Assembly (NCBI GenBank): GCA_025054955.1
Contig: JANWZE010000102.1
Location: 1-53,102 of the forward strand
Length of the DNA: 53,102 bases
Source of the DNA: Blastocatellia bacterium
GTDB taxonomy: Bacteria; Acidobacteriota; Blastocatellia; HR10; J050
Direction: 5' to 3'
Shown here in pieces: positions 15,875 to 23,793 of this stretch. A program made the translations under genes and the position numbers. The first letter of the stretch is position 1. Each line of letters begins with the position of its first letter. Under the pieces are notes generated by a model. That model worked only from the letters and a program-made list of their open reading frames with translations, ran no database searches and was not told the origin of the DNA.

Positions 15875-16666
15875 ATGGGGGCGACTGTAGCTATACTAAT
15901 TTGGGCTGTCACAGCGGCCACATTGTGGATGTTTCTCTCCGGCCGGTGGCCAATGCCGGAGCTGATCTCACTTCACGGACAGGGATGGGATTCGCAATAC
16001 TTAATGACGATCATCATTGTCGGCATCGCGTTCACGCTGGCGCAAATCGGGCTTGGGTGGTGCGTCTTCAAGTTCACTGACAAGAAACCCGGCCCGGCCA
16101 CCTACACCGAAGGGAGCGCCAAGGTGGAGACCACGTGGACGCTGATCACGGCTGCCGTTTTTGTCATGCTGGGCATTACCGGCCAACGCGTGTGGGCTCA
16201 CTTCCACCTCACAGACCCGCCCCGGGATGCCCTCATGATCGAAGTCACCGGGCAGCAATTTGCCTGGAATGTTCGCTACCCTGGTCCCGATGGCGTGTTT
16301 GGACGAACCGATGTCAAGTTGGTTGACGATGCGGCCGGCAACCCGCTTGGCCTCGATGATAAAGACCCGGCGGCACGCGACGACGTGGTCACCCAAAATC
16401 AAGTGGCCGTTCCGGTCAATCGCCCGATCCGCCTTATCCTGAAATCCAAAGATGTGACCCATAACTTCTTCGTCCCTCACGCCCGCATGAAACAAGACGC
16501 CGTGCCGGGGTTGGCGACGTTCATGCATTTCACACTGACCAAGCCCGGCAAATATGAAGTCGCATGCGCTGAGTTATGCGGCCAACTTCACTGGCAGATG
16601 AAAGCCTTCATCAACGTGATGTCAGACGAGGAATTCCAAAACTGGCTCAAGGAACGAGCGCCGTAG
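15875..16666 (+). CDS. ctaC: Cytochrome c oxidase subunit II
   Basis: 263 residues. The start MGATVAILIW is chosen because GAGGAGG lies 4 bases upstream; the longer open frame above it is only repeat A. Two membrane helices are followed by a periplasmic cupredoxin domain. The CuA ligands are visible: His196 (THNFFVPH), then Cys231-x3-Cys235-x3-His239-x2-Met242 in CAELCGQLHWQM. There is no fused cytochrome c domain, so an external cytochrome c must be the electron donor. It is followed by repeat A, repeat D and ctaD. Confidence 0.96.
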   Translation: MGATVAILIWAVTAATLWMFLSGRWPMPELISLHGQGWDSQYLMTIIIVGIAFTLAQIGLGWCVFKFTDKKPGPATYTEGSAKVETTWTLITAAVFVMLGITGQRVWAHFHLTDPPRDALMIEVTGQQFAWNVRYPGPDGVFGRTDVKLVDDAAGNPLGLDDKDPAARDDVVTQNQVAVPVNRPIRLILKSKDVTHNFFVPHARMKQDAVPGLATFMHFTLTKPGKYEVACAELCGQLHWQMKAFINVMSDEEFQNWLKERAP

Positions 16667-16748
16667 CCCTCTTCGAGGGAAATCCCAAGCACGAAATCCG
16701 AAATTCGAAACGTTTCGGATTTCATGCTTCGGATTTCCCCCAGCGGGG
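16667..16748. repeat. Repeat A between ctaC and ctaD
   Basis: CCCTCTTCGAGGG to CCCCCAGCGGGG, with centre TTCGAAACGTTTCGGA; it starts at the ctaC stop codon. Confidence 0.85.
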
Positions 16749-16752
16749 ATTG

Positions 16753-16845
16753 CAGAGGAGTTGTTCATGTCGTCCGGACGACGCGAGAGAAACGATGAAA
16801 AACGCCACAGGCAGGAATGCCTGTGCCACTTTTTCTGAGGAGAGA
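16753..16845 (+). repeat. Repeat D, copy 2 (leader of ctaD)
   Basis: An inverted copy of 1014-1100. It contains the perfect hairpin CCACAGGCA-GGAA-TGCCTGTG and ends in TTTTCTGAGGAGA, whose GAGGAGA (16837-16843) is the ribosome binding site of ctaD. Confidence 0.8.
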
Positions 16846-16847
16846 CG

Positions 16848-18620
16848 ATGGAACCGACAACCACCATTCATCATCACGCACCGCCGAGCAGTTTCATCCG
16901 GAAGTATATTTTCAGCACCGACCATAAGATCATTGGGCTGCAGTACTACTTTCTTGCGCTGGTCGCTGCATTTATAGGGATGGGCTTATCATTATTGATG
17001 CGCATCAAACTGGCCTGGCCGACCGAGACCTGGCCGACACTAGCGGCCCTCTTTCCCGAAGGCTTCGCCGGCGGTCAAATGAAGCCGGAGTTTTACCTGG
17101 CCATGCTGACGATGCACGGGACGATCATGGTCTTCTTTGTGCTGACGACTGCGCCACAAGGTGGATTTGGCAACTATTTTCTGCCCATGCAAATCGGCGC
17201 AGCCGACATGGCCTTCCCAGTCCTCAATATGCTTTCCTTCTGGTTCACCTTCGTCGGCTTTGTTGTCCTGATGGCCGCTTTCTTCGTAACGGGTGGCGCG
17301 CCAATATCGGGCTGGACCGGTTACCCACCATTGAGCGCACTGGGGCAGATTGCCGGTCCTGGCTTAGGTCTTGGACAAGACTTATGGGTTATCAGCATCG
17401 CCATTTTCTGTGTCGCCTCACTGCTGGGCGCGTTGAATTTCATCTCAACGATGCTGAATATGCGGACGAAGGGGCTAGATCTCTTCAAACTGCCACTGAC
17501 CTGCTGGGCCTGGTTCACGACGGCTGTGTTGGCGCTGCTGGCCTTTCCTGTGTTACTGGCCGGCGGCGTGCTGCTGTTGCTAGACCGGAATGCCGGATCA
17601 AGCTTTTTCCTCCCTGAAGGCTTGATTGTGAGCGGCAAAGTGATCAATCGGAGCGGCGGCTCGCCGATTCTCTGGCAACATCTGTTCTGGTACTTCGGGC
17701 ACCCGGAAGTCTATATCGCCATCCTGCCCGGCATGGGCGCAACATCGCAGATTCTGGCTACGTTTGCCCGCAAACCCGTTTATGGCTACCGCGCAATGGT
17801 GATCGCTATCTTCGCCATCGGCCTGCTAGGATTTTTCGTTTGGGGGCATCACATGTTCGTCAGCGGCATGAGTCCATTCAGCGGGTTGGCTTTTTCCGTC
17901 ATCACGCTGACCATCGGCATTCCATCAGCCATCAAGACGTTCAACTGGCTCGGCACGCTGTGGGGTGGACGCATCCGGTTTACCAGCGCCATGCTGTTTT
18001 CTATTGGCTTCGTGTCGCTGTTCGTCTCCGGCGGCGTCACCGGCATGGTGCTTGGGCAGTCATCGCTCGACCTGTTTTACCACGACACCTATTTCGTCGT
18101 TGGTCACTTCCACATGATTATGGGCGTGGCGGCCATCTTCGCTATGTTCGCCGGAACATACTACTGGTTTCCGAAGATGTTCGGTCGCATGATGCACGAG
18201 GGGCTGGGACGATTACATTTCTGGTTATCGTTCATCGGCGTCTACGCCATCTTCGTGCCGATGCACATCCTGGGCGTGATGGGACATCCGCGACGATACG
18301 CTCAGTCAACAGCATACGAATTTCTGGGGAGTGCGTTGCCGCTGCATGAATTCATCACCGTCGCTGCGATCATTATGGCGCTCGGTCAATTCATCTTCTT
18401 GTTCAATCTGTTTTGGAGCATGAAGAAGGGCGCAAAGGCGCCGGACAATCCATGGGAAGCGACAACGCTTGAGTGGGCGACGAGCTCACCGCCGCCGTTC
18501 GATAATTTCGGCGGTCGCCAGCTCGTTGTCCATCACGGGCCATACGAATACTCAGTGCCAGGGGCGCCCAAGGATTACATCATGCAGACGGACCCGCCAC
18601 TGGCCGTCGCCAAACACTGA
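16848..18620 (+). CDS. ctaD: Cytochrome c oxidase subunit I
   Basis: 590 residues, about 12 core helices. Metal ligands are visible: His90 and His422 for low-spin haem a, His420 for haem a3, and His285, His334 and His335 for CuB, with Tyr289 of the His-Tyr pair. YFGHPEVY, with Glu287, marks an A1-type (mitochondrial-like) oxidase with the D-channel glutamate. It reduces O2 to water and pumps protons. The ribosome site GAGGAGA, 4 bases before the ATG, belongs to repeat D. Confidence 0.97.
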   Translation: MEPTTTIHHHAPPSSFIRKYIFSTDHKIIGLQYYFLALVAAFIGMGLSLLMRIKLAWPTETWPTLAALFPEGFAGGQMKPEFYLAMLTMHGTIMVFFVLTTAPQGGFGNYFLPMQIGAADMAFPVLNMLSFWFTFVGFVVLMAAFFVTGGAPISGWTGYPPLSALGQIAGPGLGLGQDLWVISIAIFCVASLLGALNFISTMLNMRTKGLDLFKLPLTCWAWFTTAVLALLAFPVLLAGGVLLLLDRNAGSSFFLPEGLIVSGKVINRSGGSPILWQHLFWYFGHPEVYIAILPGMGATSQILATFARKPVYGYRAMVIAIFAIGLLGFFVWGHHMFVSGMSPFSGLAFSVITLTIGIPSAIKTFNWLGTLWGGRIRFTSAMLFSIGFVSLFVSGGVTGMVLGQSSLDLFYHDTYFVVGHFHMIMGVAAIFAMFAGTYYWFPKMFGRMMHEGLGRLHFWLSFIGVYAIFVPMHILGVMGHPRRYAQSTAYEFLGSALPLHEFITVAAIIMALGQFIFLFNLFWSMKKGAKAPDNPWEATTLEWATSSPPPFDNFGGRQLVVHHGPYEYSVPGAPKDYIMQTDPPLAVAKH

Positions 18621-18641
18621 CCGAGCAGGGAGCAAAGTGAG

Positions 18642-19322
18642 ATGGTTGCAACACTACCGCCCAAGCCAGAGACATACGGCCGCGCGCCCGGTTGGCCACC
18701 AGACGATGGGGGAAACAGGGATAACGGCGGCGGCTTCGATAAACCGAGTCCTCCGCCTTCGGCCTACCGCTTAGGCATGGGTCTGGCGCTGGTCTCCATT
18801 TTCATGCTCTTTGTGGCGTTCACCAGCGCCTATGTCATTCGTCAGGGCCAGGGCCAGGATTGGCAACCGATCAACCTGCCTGTTGTCCTCTGGTTGACAA
18901 CTGCGCTTTTACTGCTGAGCAGCGTGACGCTGGAGCGCGCACGGCAGCGCTTGCGACATGGCGATGAGTTGATGTGCAATCGCTGGCTGACGGCGACCAC
19001 GCTGCTGGGATTGGGCTTCCTCATCGGTCAGTTCGTGGCCTGGCGACAACTGGCCGCCGATGGGATTTACATCAACACAAACCCGCATAGCTCCTTTTTC
19101 TACATGCTCACTGCGGCGCATGGCCTGCATTTAGCCGGAGGTCTTGTGGGACTTGGCTATATCACGGTTAAAATGTGGCGCCAAAGCTACCAGCTCGCGC
19201 TGGCCGCTGGCCTGTGGACGCACCCGAAGAAGGAACTGGCAATTGATTTGATGAGCCTTTACTGGCACTTCATGGATGGGCTCTGGGTTTATCTGTTTGT
19301 GTTGTTGTTTGCTTGGACGTGA
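18642..19322 (+). CDS. ctaE: Cytochrome c oxidase subunit III
   Basis: 226 residues. A Pro/Gly-rich N-terminus (PGWPPDDGGNRDNGGG) is followed by five helices. Typical subunit III features are FMLFVAFTSAYVIRQG, the SSFFYMLTAAHGLHLAGGL segment and the end LMSLYWHFMDGLWVYLFVLLF. It supports proton uptake and stability of subunit I. It lies 21 bases after ctaD, so it is cotranscribed. The gene is followed by repeat A. Confidence 0.94.
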   Translation: MVATLPPKPETYGRAPGWPPDDGGNRDNGGGFDKPSPPPSAYRLGMGLALVSIFMLFVAFTSAYVIRQGQGQDWQPINLPVVLWLTTALLLLSSVTLERARQRLRHGDELMCNRWLTATTLLGLGFLIGQFVAWRQLAADGIYINTNPHSSFFYMLTAAHGLHLAGGLVGLGYITVKMWRQSYQLALAAGLWTHPKKELAIDLMSLYWHFMDGLWVYLFVLLFAWT

Positions 19323-19338
19323 AAGCCCACGCAGGGCT

Positions 19339-19457
19339 CCCCTGCGGGGGAAATCCGAAGCACGAAATCCGAAATCCGAAACGTTTCGGATTTGGAGATT
19401 CGGATTTGGAATTTCCCTCGAAGAGGGTTTGGGAGTTCCGATTTCCCTCGAAGAGGG
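19339..19457. repeat. Repeat A between the two subunit III genes
   Basis: Left end CCCCTGCGGGGG, centre CCGAAACGTTTCGG, and two successive right ends CCCTCGAAGAGGG and CCCTCGAAGAGGGG. Confidence 0.85.
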
Positions 19458-19505
19458 GAAGAGGGTTTGGGAGGATACGCCATGCTCACATGGGAGGGAC
19501 AAACC

Positions 19506-20402
19506 ATGCGAGAACGCCTGATCATGAATGGCCTTTGTCTTCTAATCGCCCTGGCGGCTCTGGCGTATGCCGGCTGGGGCATCTTCACCGGTCAAATCTG
19601 GATTCAAGGCGTTGATGGGTTGTTTCTGATTCTGATCAGTCTGTTCATTGCGTTTCTGTTCGGATTAAATCCATTGCTGGAGATCAAACGCGATGGGCTT
19701 CAAGGCCTGCTGGGCAGCACGGGCCTACCGCGCGCCCGGGCAGTCGCCTCAAACCCGGAGGAGATGACGATGGTTCACGCACCAGTACATGAATACACAG
19801 ATGTAGGCTGGGGCGGCGCTGCGCTGCCTTACGCCATCGGGTCGAAGAAGCTCGGCATGTGGTTGTTCATTGTCTCCGACTCGCTCACGTTTGCTGCGTT
19901 GCTGTTCGGTTACAGCTATCTCCGTATCTCAACGCCGGACTGGCCAACCCCATTCCACTTCAACCCCAGTATTATCTACGCCACCGTGATGACCTTCTTC
20001 CTGCTGCTCAGCAGCGTGACCATGGCATTGGCCGTGCGAGAAGCCGGGCGGGGCAATATCAAGAAAACGGCTCTGTTCATCCTGGCGACAATTGGTGGCG
20101 GGGCGATGTTCATCATTCTCCACGCCAACGAGTGGAACCATCTGATCCATGAAGGTGTGCGCATGTTCAGAAATCCATGGGGCGTCCCTCTCTTTGGCGC
20201 CACATTCTTCACGCTGACCGGTCTGCATATGCTGCACGTTGCCTCCGGTTTGGTTTATCTGTTTGTGATTATGATCGGGTTCTCACGGCGTAAGTTTTCA
20301 GCAGAAGACGTCGAAATCAGTGGCCTCTACTGGCACTTCGTTGACCTCGTGTGGATGTTCATCTTCCCACTAGTTTACTTGCTATCCGTCAAAATGGAGT
20401 AA
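19506..20402 (+). CDS. Second subunit III-like protein with a two-helix N-terminal domain
   Basis: 298 residues. Residues 1-60 form two extra helices (LIMNGLCLLIALAALAYAGW and LFLILISLFIAFLFGLNPLL). The rest is a COX3 domain: LGMWLFIVSDSLTFAALLFGY, FFLLLSSVTMALAVREA, GATFFTLTGLHMLHVASGL and GLYWHFVDLVWMFIFPLVYLL. The start at 19506 has GGGAGGG 7 bases upstream; 19482 (MLTWEGQT) also has a good ribosome site and would add eight residues. Two subunit III genes in a row are seen in several Acidobacteriota and Planctomycetes oxidase operons. It may replace or accompany CtaE in the complex. Confidence 0.88.
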   Translation: MRERLIMNGLCLLIALAALAYAGWGIFTGQIWIQGVDGLFLILISLFIAFLFGLNPLLEIKRDGLQGLLGSTGLPRARAVASNPEEMTMVHAPVHEYTDVGWGGAALPYAIGSKKLGMWLFIVSDSLTFAALLFGYSYLRISTPDWPTPFHFNPSIIYATVMTFFLLLSSVTMALAVREAGRGNIKKTALFILATIGGGAMFIILHANEWNHLIHEGVRMFRNPWGVPLFGATFFTLTGLHMLHVASGLVYLFVIMIGFSRRKFSAEDVEISGLYWHFVDLVWMFIFPLVYLLSVKME

Positions 20403-20420
20403 CCAATACAAGGAGCTGTC

Positions 20421-20729
20421 ATGGGAAATCACCAATCCGCGCACGTTGATCTACCAACAAGTAAATACTTCGGCGTCTGGGGATATTTGCTGGCGCTGAC
20501 TGCTATCGAAGTGTATCTGGCTTACATTCACTTAAATGTCACGCTCATGCTCGTCTTGCTCATGGGGCTGTCCATTGTGAAGGCAGCCTTGATCATGGCT
20601 TACTTCATGCATCTGAAATTCGAACGCATGAGCCTGATCATCACGCTCATTCCCGCGATGGTCATTTGCATCTCGCTGCTCGCCATCGTATTTCCAGATA
20701 GCTTCCGCTTGCTGGAGTTTAGGAAATGA
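20421..20729 (+). CDS. ctaF: Cytochrome c oxidase subunit IV (bacterial small subunit)
   Basis: 102 residues, three helices, with YFGVWGYLLALTAIEVYLAY and the conserved KAALIMAYFMHLKFE. This is the bacterial COX4 family (CyoD/CtaF-like), an accessory membrane subunit. AAGGAG lies ahead of ATGGGA, and the gene begins 18 bases after the previous one, so it closes the oxidase structural operon. Confidence 0.92.
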   Translation: MGNHQSAHVDLPTSKYFGVWGYLLALTAIEVYLAYIHLNVTLMLVLLMGLSIVKAALIMAYFMHLKFERMSLIITLIPAMVICISLLAIVFPDSFRLLEFRK

Positions 20730-20751
20730 GCTTTCGTGATCCGTGATTCGT

Positions 20752-21135
20752 ATGCTGTCATTCAATTCACGATCCTCAGTCCACAGACCACGGTCCACGG
20801 ACCACAGTTCACGGACCACAGTCCACTTCTGGATTCTCGCGTTGGCCGCTGCTACGTGTTGGTTGCTGCCTCCCGAGGTCTTGGCCCAATGCGCAATGTG
20901 CAAAACGGCAGCCGCTTCACAACAAGCTGAAGCCATCCGCAGCCTTAATATCGGCATTCTCATCCTCCTGGTCCCATCGCTGCTGTGCTTTGCTGGCATA
21001 TTTGCCGTGGCACTACGGCTGATGCATCGCCCCGCGGGGGAAATCCGAAGCACGAAATCCGAACCCCTGCGGGGAAACTCGAAGCTCCAAATCCGAATCC
21101 GAAACAAACTCCAATGGCCAAACCCTCAAATGTAA
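20752..21135 (+). CDS. CAMCK small membrane protein with repeat-derived ends
   Basis: The believable core is a signal-like helix (FWILALAAATCWLLPPEVLA) followed by QCAMCKTAAASQQAEAIRSLN and a membrane helix (IGILILLVPSLLCFAGIFAV). Small proteins with such a CAMC motif and one C-terminal helix occur near oxidase genes in several phyla; the CxxC may bind copper or haem, or be redox active. The N-terminal 27 residues come from repeat C, and the last 35 from repeat A, which also supplies the stop. The start could be GTG at 20743 or ATG at 20752. Function unknown. Confidence 0.6.
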   Translation: MLSFNSRSSVHRPRSTDHSSRTTVHFWILALAAATCWLLPPEVLAQCAMCKTAAASQQAEAIRSLNIGILILLVPSLLCFAGIFAVALRLMHRPAGEIRSTKSEPLRGNSKLQIRIRNKLQWPNPQM

Positions 21136-21230
21136 AACAAGGAGTGAGGCAGTGTTTGGAACATCGAGATTTTGACGTTTGAACTTGTCTCGGATTCCGT
21201 GCTTGGGGCTTCAGATTTCCCTCGAAGATG
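21030..21230. repeat. Repeat A half unit joined to a long A copy (L2)
   Basis: A left arm (CCCCGCGGGGG, 21030-21063) is followed by L2 (21064-21230), with CCAAACCCTCAAATGTAAAA and CAGTGTTTGGAACATCGAGA. The right end CCCTCGAAGATGG contains the first ATG of the next gene. Confidence 0.8.
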
Positions 21231-21476
21231 GTTATGGACACCGACCTGGCGTTAGATATTCTCCGGTTGTTCGACGAGTCTCACACGCAGGGCTGGGACT
21301 TACACGGCTTTTTTGAACTCCTCGCCGGCGACGACCAAGAGAAACGCCTCGCCGTTTTGGATACTGTTGATGAGCTAGCAGCCGCCGGCTTCTTGTGCAA
21401 CCGCGGCAGCGATTTCTATACGCTCACTGATAAAGGCATGCGAGCCGCTGTACGAGGTTCATTCGATGTTGAGTAG
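21228..21476 (+). CDS. Small winged-helix-like protein
   Basis: 82 residues starting MVMDTDLALDILRLFDESH; the inner ATG at 21234 is equally possible. The body, LDTVDELAAAGFLCNRGSDFYTLTDKGMRAA, looks like the recognition helix and wing of a winged-helix domain (LxxLxxxGxL...YxLTxxG). A regulatory or adaptor role is inferred only from that. Its first codon lies in the right end of repeat L2, and its stop overlaps the next gene by 11 bases, so the two are translationally coupled. Confidence 0.6.
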   Translation: MVMDTDLALDILRLFDESHTQGWDLHGFFELLAGDDQEKRLAVLDTVDELAAAGFLCNRGSDFYTLTDKGMRAAVRGSFDVE

Positions 21477-22383
21477 TCGCGCATCAATCGGGCTGGTCAA
21501 GCAACTGACCGTCATACACGTCCTGCTCTGCCTGCTGTGCCTGCTTCCGATCGGTTGTCGAAGCAATAAGCAGCAGGGAACTCGCACGTTTCAGGTTCAA
21601 GGCCGCGTCGTCTCAATCGGCGAGGATAAGCGCTCAATCGGCATAGAACACGAGGACATTCCCGGATTCATGCCGGCAATGACCATGTCGTTTCCCATCA
21701 AAGACCCAAATCTCATAGAGGGTTTGTCACCCAACGATCTGGTTCGCTTTGAACTCGTCGTGACCCCCTATGAATCGTGGATCAGCCGGATCGAAAAAAC
21801 AGGACGCGCGGAGAACACCCAAAACAGCCAAAAGAGCAGGGAAAACGAACCGGCGATTCTCAGACCGGGCGAAGCGATACCTCCTTTCAACCTGATAGAT
21901 CAGAACGGGCGACGCGTGTCACACGCTGACTTTCGTAACAAAGCGCTGGCCATAACCTTCATCTTTACGCGATGCCCACTACCAGATTACTGCCCGCGAT
22001 TCACGAGCCACTTCGTTGACGTGCAAAAGCAACTCCTGCCAAAATACAACGGCCGGTTTCATCTGATCTCGGTGACCATTGACCCGCAATACGACACGCC
22101 GAAGGTGCTCAAGCAATACGCCGCTTTGTACAACGCTGACCTGTCCAGTTGGAGCTGGCTGACTGGGCCGGACGAATCCATTCGAGAAATGGCAGCACGA
22201 TACGGAGTCCGCTATTGGAACGAAGAAGGAACCATCTCACATACAGCAGCCTGCGCTGTCATCACCCCCTCAGGACGACTCTATAAACTGCGGACCGGTA
22301 ACACCTGGACAGCAGAAGATGTTATCGGCGACCTAACCGCCGTGCTGGAGAAACCACAAGAAATCGCAACTGGCGAGAAATAG
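21466..22383 (+). CDS. SCO1/SenC-type copper chaperone lipoprotein with N-terminal Cu-binding domain
   Basis: 305 residues. A lipoprotein signal with lipobox LPIGC is followed by a CusF-like domain (about 35-105), with HEDIPGFMPAMTMSFPI, whose Met/His pattern binds Cu(I). The thioredoxin-like SCO domain has TRCPLPDYCPRF as the Cu-binding cysteine pair (longer than the classic CxxxC) and the distal His in ISHTAACAV. It delivers copper to the CuA site of CtaC. Position after the oxidase operon and overlap with the previous gene fit this role. The CPLPDYC form is found in a recognised subset of SCO proteins. Confidence 0.92.
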   Translation: MLSSRASIGLVKQLTVIHVLLCLLCLLPIGCRSNKQQGTRTFQVQGRVVSIGEDKRSIGIEHEDIPGFMPAMTMSFPIKDPNLIEGLSPNDLVRFELVVTPYESWISRIEKTGRAENTQNSQKSRENEPAILRPGEAIPPFNLIDQNGRRVSHADFRNKALAITFIFTRCPLPDYCPRFTSHFVDVQKQLLPKYNGRFHLISVTIDPQYDTPKVLKQYAALYNADLSSWSWLTGPDESIREMAARYGVRYWNEEGTISHTAACAVITPSGRLYKLRTGNTWTAEDVIGDLTAVLEKPQEIATGEK

Positions 22384-22386
22384 CAA

Positions 22387-22559
22387 TGCGGGGAAATCCC
22401 AAGCACCAAATCCGAAACAAACTCCAATGACCAAACTCTCAAATGTGAAACAAGGATTGGAGCTTGGAACATTGAGATTTTGACATGTGAACTTGTTTTG
22501 GATTTCGTGTTTCGGGTTTCGAATTTCCCTCCAAGAGGGGTCGGATTTCCCCGCAGGGG
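22387..22559. repeat. Repeat A, long subtype (L3), with extra right end
   Basis: Shares CAAACTCTCAAATGTGAAAC and TGGAACATTGAGATTTTGAC with L1 and L2. It ends in CCCTCCAAGAGGGG, then a second end CCCCGCAGGGG. This is the last A copy before a gap of 21 kb. Confidence 0.8.
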
Positions 22560-22601
22560 CCGAGGAACCTCCCTGCTGCCAGCAACCACTAGAACAAGAG
22601 T

Positions 22602-23027
22602 ATGCAAGGAATTCAATTGTCAGATTTACCTTCGCTCAACGCCGTCCTAAACACAGTCAGCGCCGTCCTGTTATGCGCTGGTTATTATTTCATCAAGCAG
22701 CGAAACATTGAACTGCACCGGGCTTGTATGCTGGGGGCTTTTTGCGTCTCGGTGGCGTTCCTGGTCTCCTACCTGACCTACCATTACTTTTATGGATCAA
22801 CCAAGTTCACAGGGCAAGGGGGATGGCGGCTGCTCTATTTCACTATTCTGTTGTCCCACACGATTCTGGCTGCTGTCAACTTGCCTATGGTACTGATCAC
22901 ACTATCCCGCGCCTGGCGACAGCAATTCACCACCCATAGGCGTATTGCCAAATGGACCCTGCCAATATGGCTCTACGTCTCCGTCACGGGCGTTCTCGTT
23001 TACCTGATGCTCTATCACCTGGGCTGA
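22602..23027 (+). CDS. DUF420 membrane protein (CtaM/YozB-like)
   Basis: 141 residues, four membrane helices. LHRACMLGAFCVSVAFLVSY, THRRIAKWTLPIWLYVSVTG and the repeated His near the membrane are the DUF420 pattern. Members in Bacillus and others (CtaM/YozB) are needed to mature haem-copper oxidases, so position at the end of the oxidase cluster fits. The exact biochemical role is not known. AAGAG precedes the ATG. Confidence 0.88.
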   Translation: MQGIQLSDLPSLNAVLNTVSAVLLCAGYYFIKQRNIELHRACMLGAFCVSVAFLVSYLTYHYFYGSTKFTGQGGWRLLYFTILLSHTILAAVNLPMVLITLSRAWRQQFTTHRRIAKWTLPIWLYVSVTGVLVYLMLYHLG

Positions 23028-23044
23028 TCTCGCAGCGAGCGTTC

Positions 23045-23374
23045 TCAACCCAACGCTACTCGGGCAACGTTCAATGACTCATTCCAATCAGGCAATCGCA
23101 GGCACTCCTTATCACAAACAATTCGGCAAGGATCATCCATCGCCGTGCAATAGATCGTGTCCATGACCTTCAAGTCATGGAGCGTGTTCTCTGTTTGCAA
23201 AACGCCCACTTTGACTGCCGTCTTTTTAACAGGACAACGAAATGACCGCCAAATAACTTTGGCTTGCGCGGCACGACGAGAACGAGCAAAGAAAACAAAG
23301 CCAAGAATGAGCAAGGGAATGACCCAAAAAACCAGCGCAAGCCCAACAGCCGCCATGATCCACTGGCTTGGCAT
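23045..23374 (-). CDS. Conserved-looking single-helix protein with Cys residues
   Basis: 109 residues from MPSQWIMAAVG (chosen for AAGGGGG just upstream; the frame extends to 23449). One membrane helix (about 6-30) and a basic stretch precede a soluble tail with FRCPVKKTAVKV, IYCTAMDDPCRIVCDKECL. The Cys pattern could bind a metal. I recall similar unnamed proteins (RCP...C...CDKxCL) in Acidobacteriota and Nitrospira-like genomes, but no function. It faces the oxidase cluster on the opposite strand. Confidence 0.6.
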   Translation of the reverse strand: MPSQWIMAAVGLALVFWVIPLLILGFVFFARSRRAAQAKVIWRSFRCPVKKTAVKVGVLQTENTLHDLKVMDTIYCTAMDDPCRIVCDKECLRLPDWNESLNVARVALG

Positions 23375-23644
23375 AAGCACCCCCTTTTGAGTGCAACGCA
23401 CACCGCTCGGGCACGCTACACTCACTGCATAATCTTTCTCTTCGATCAATAAACAACCGAAGAGTCACCAATTTTTGAGCAAAACGCGTGCCACTCCAGC
23501 AGGATGGCAATGCTTTTTACGCTCCTCGGGCTGATCGCTTGGCTTCAAAACCAGTTAAGGAGCGTGGAGCCATTCTACGGTACTGCTATAACAGCCATGC
23601 AGGCTGCGCAATTAGACACAGGTTTGTGGGAAATGCCTCGCACG

Positions 23645-23770
23645 AGAAACCGGGGCCGGGGATCGTGGACCGCAAGTTGAATCACGGGTCATGAACCACG
23701 AATCACGAATTCTGTGCTAATCTGTGTAATCTATGGCTTCATGCCACGGATCACGGATCACGAAGACTGG
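23645..23770. repeat. Repeat C/B/C composite
   Basis: C words (GGGGCCGGGGATCGTGGACC, ATCACGGGTCATGAACCACG), then half of repeat B (CTGTGCTAATCTGTGTAATC, about 23711-23740), then C words again (ACGGATCACGGATCACGAAG). It lies just ahead of the HEAT-repeat gene. Confidence 0.7.
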
Positions 23771-23793
23771 GTCACTGGGTCTTGGGAAACTAC

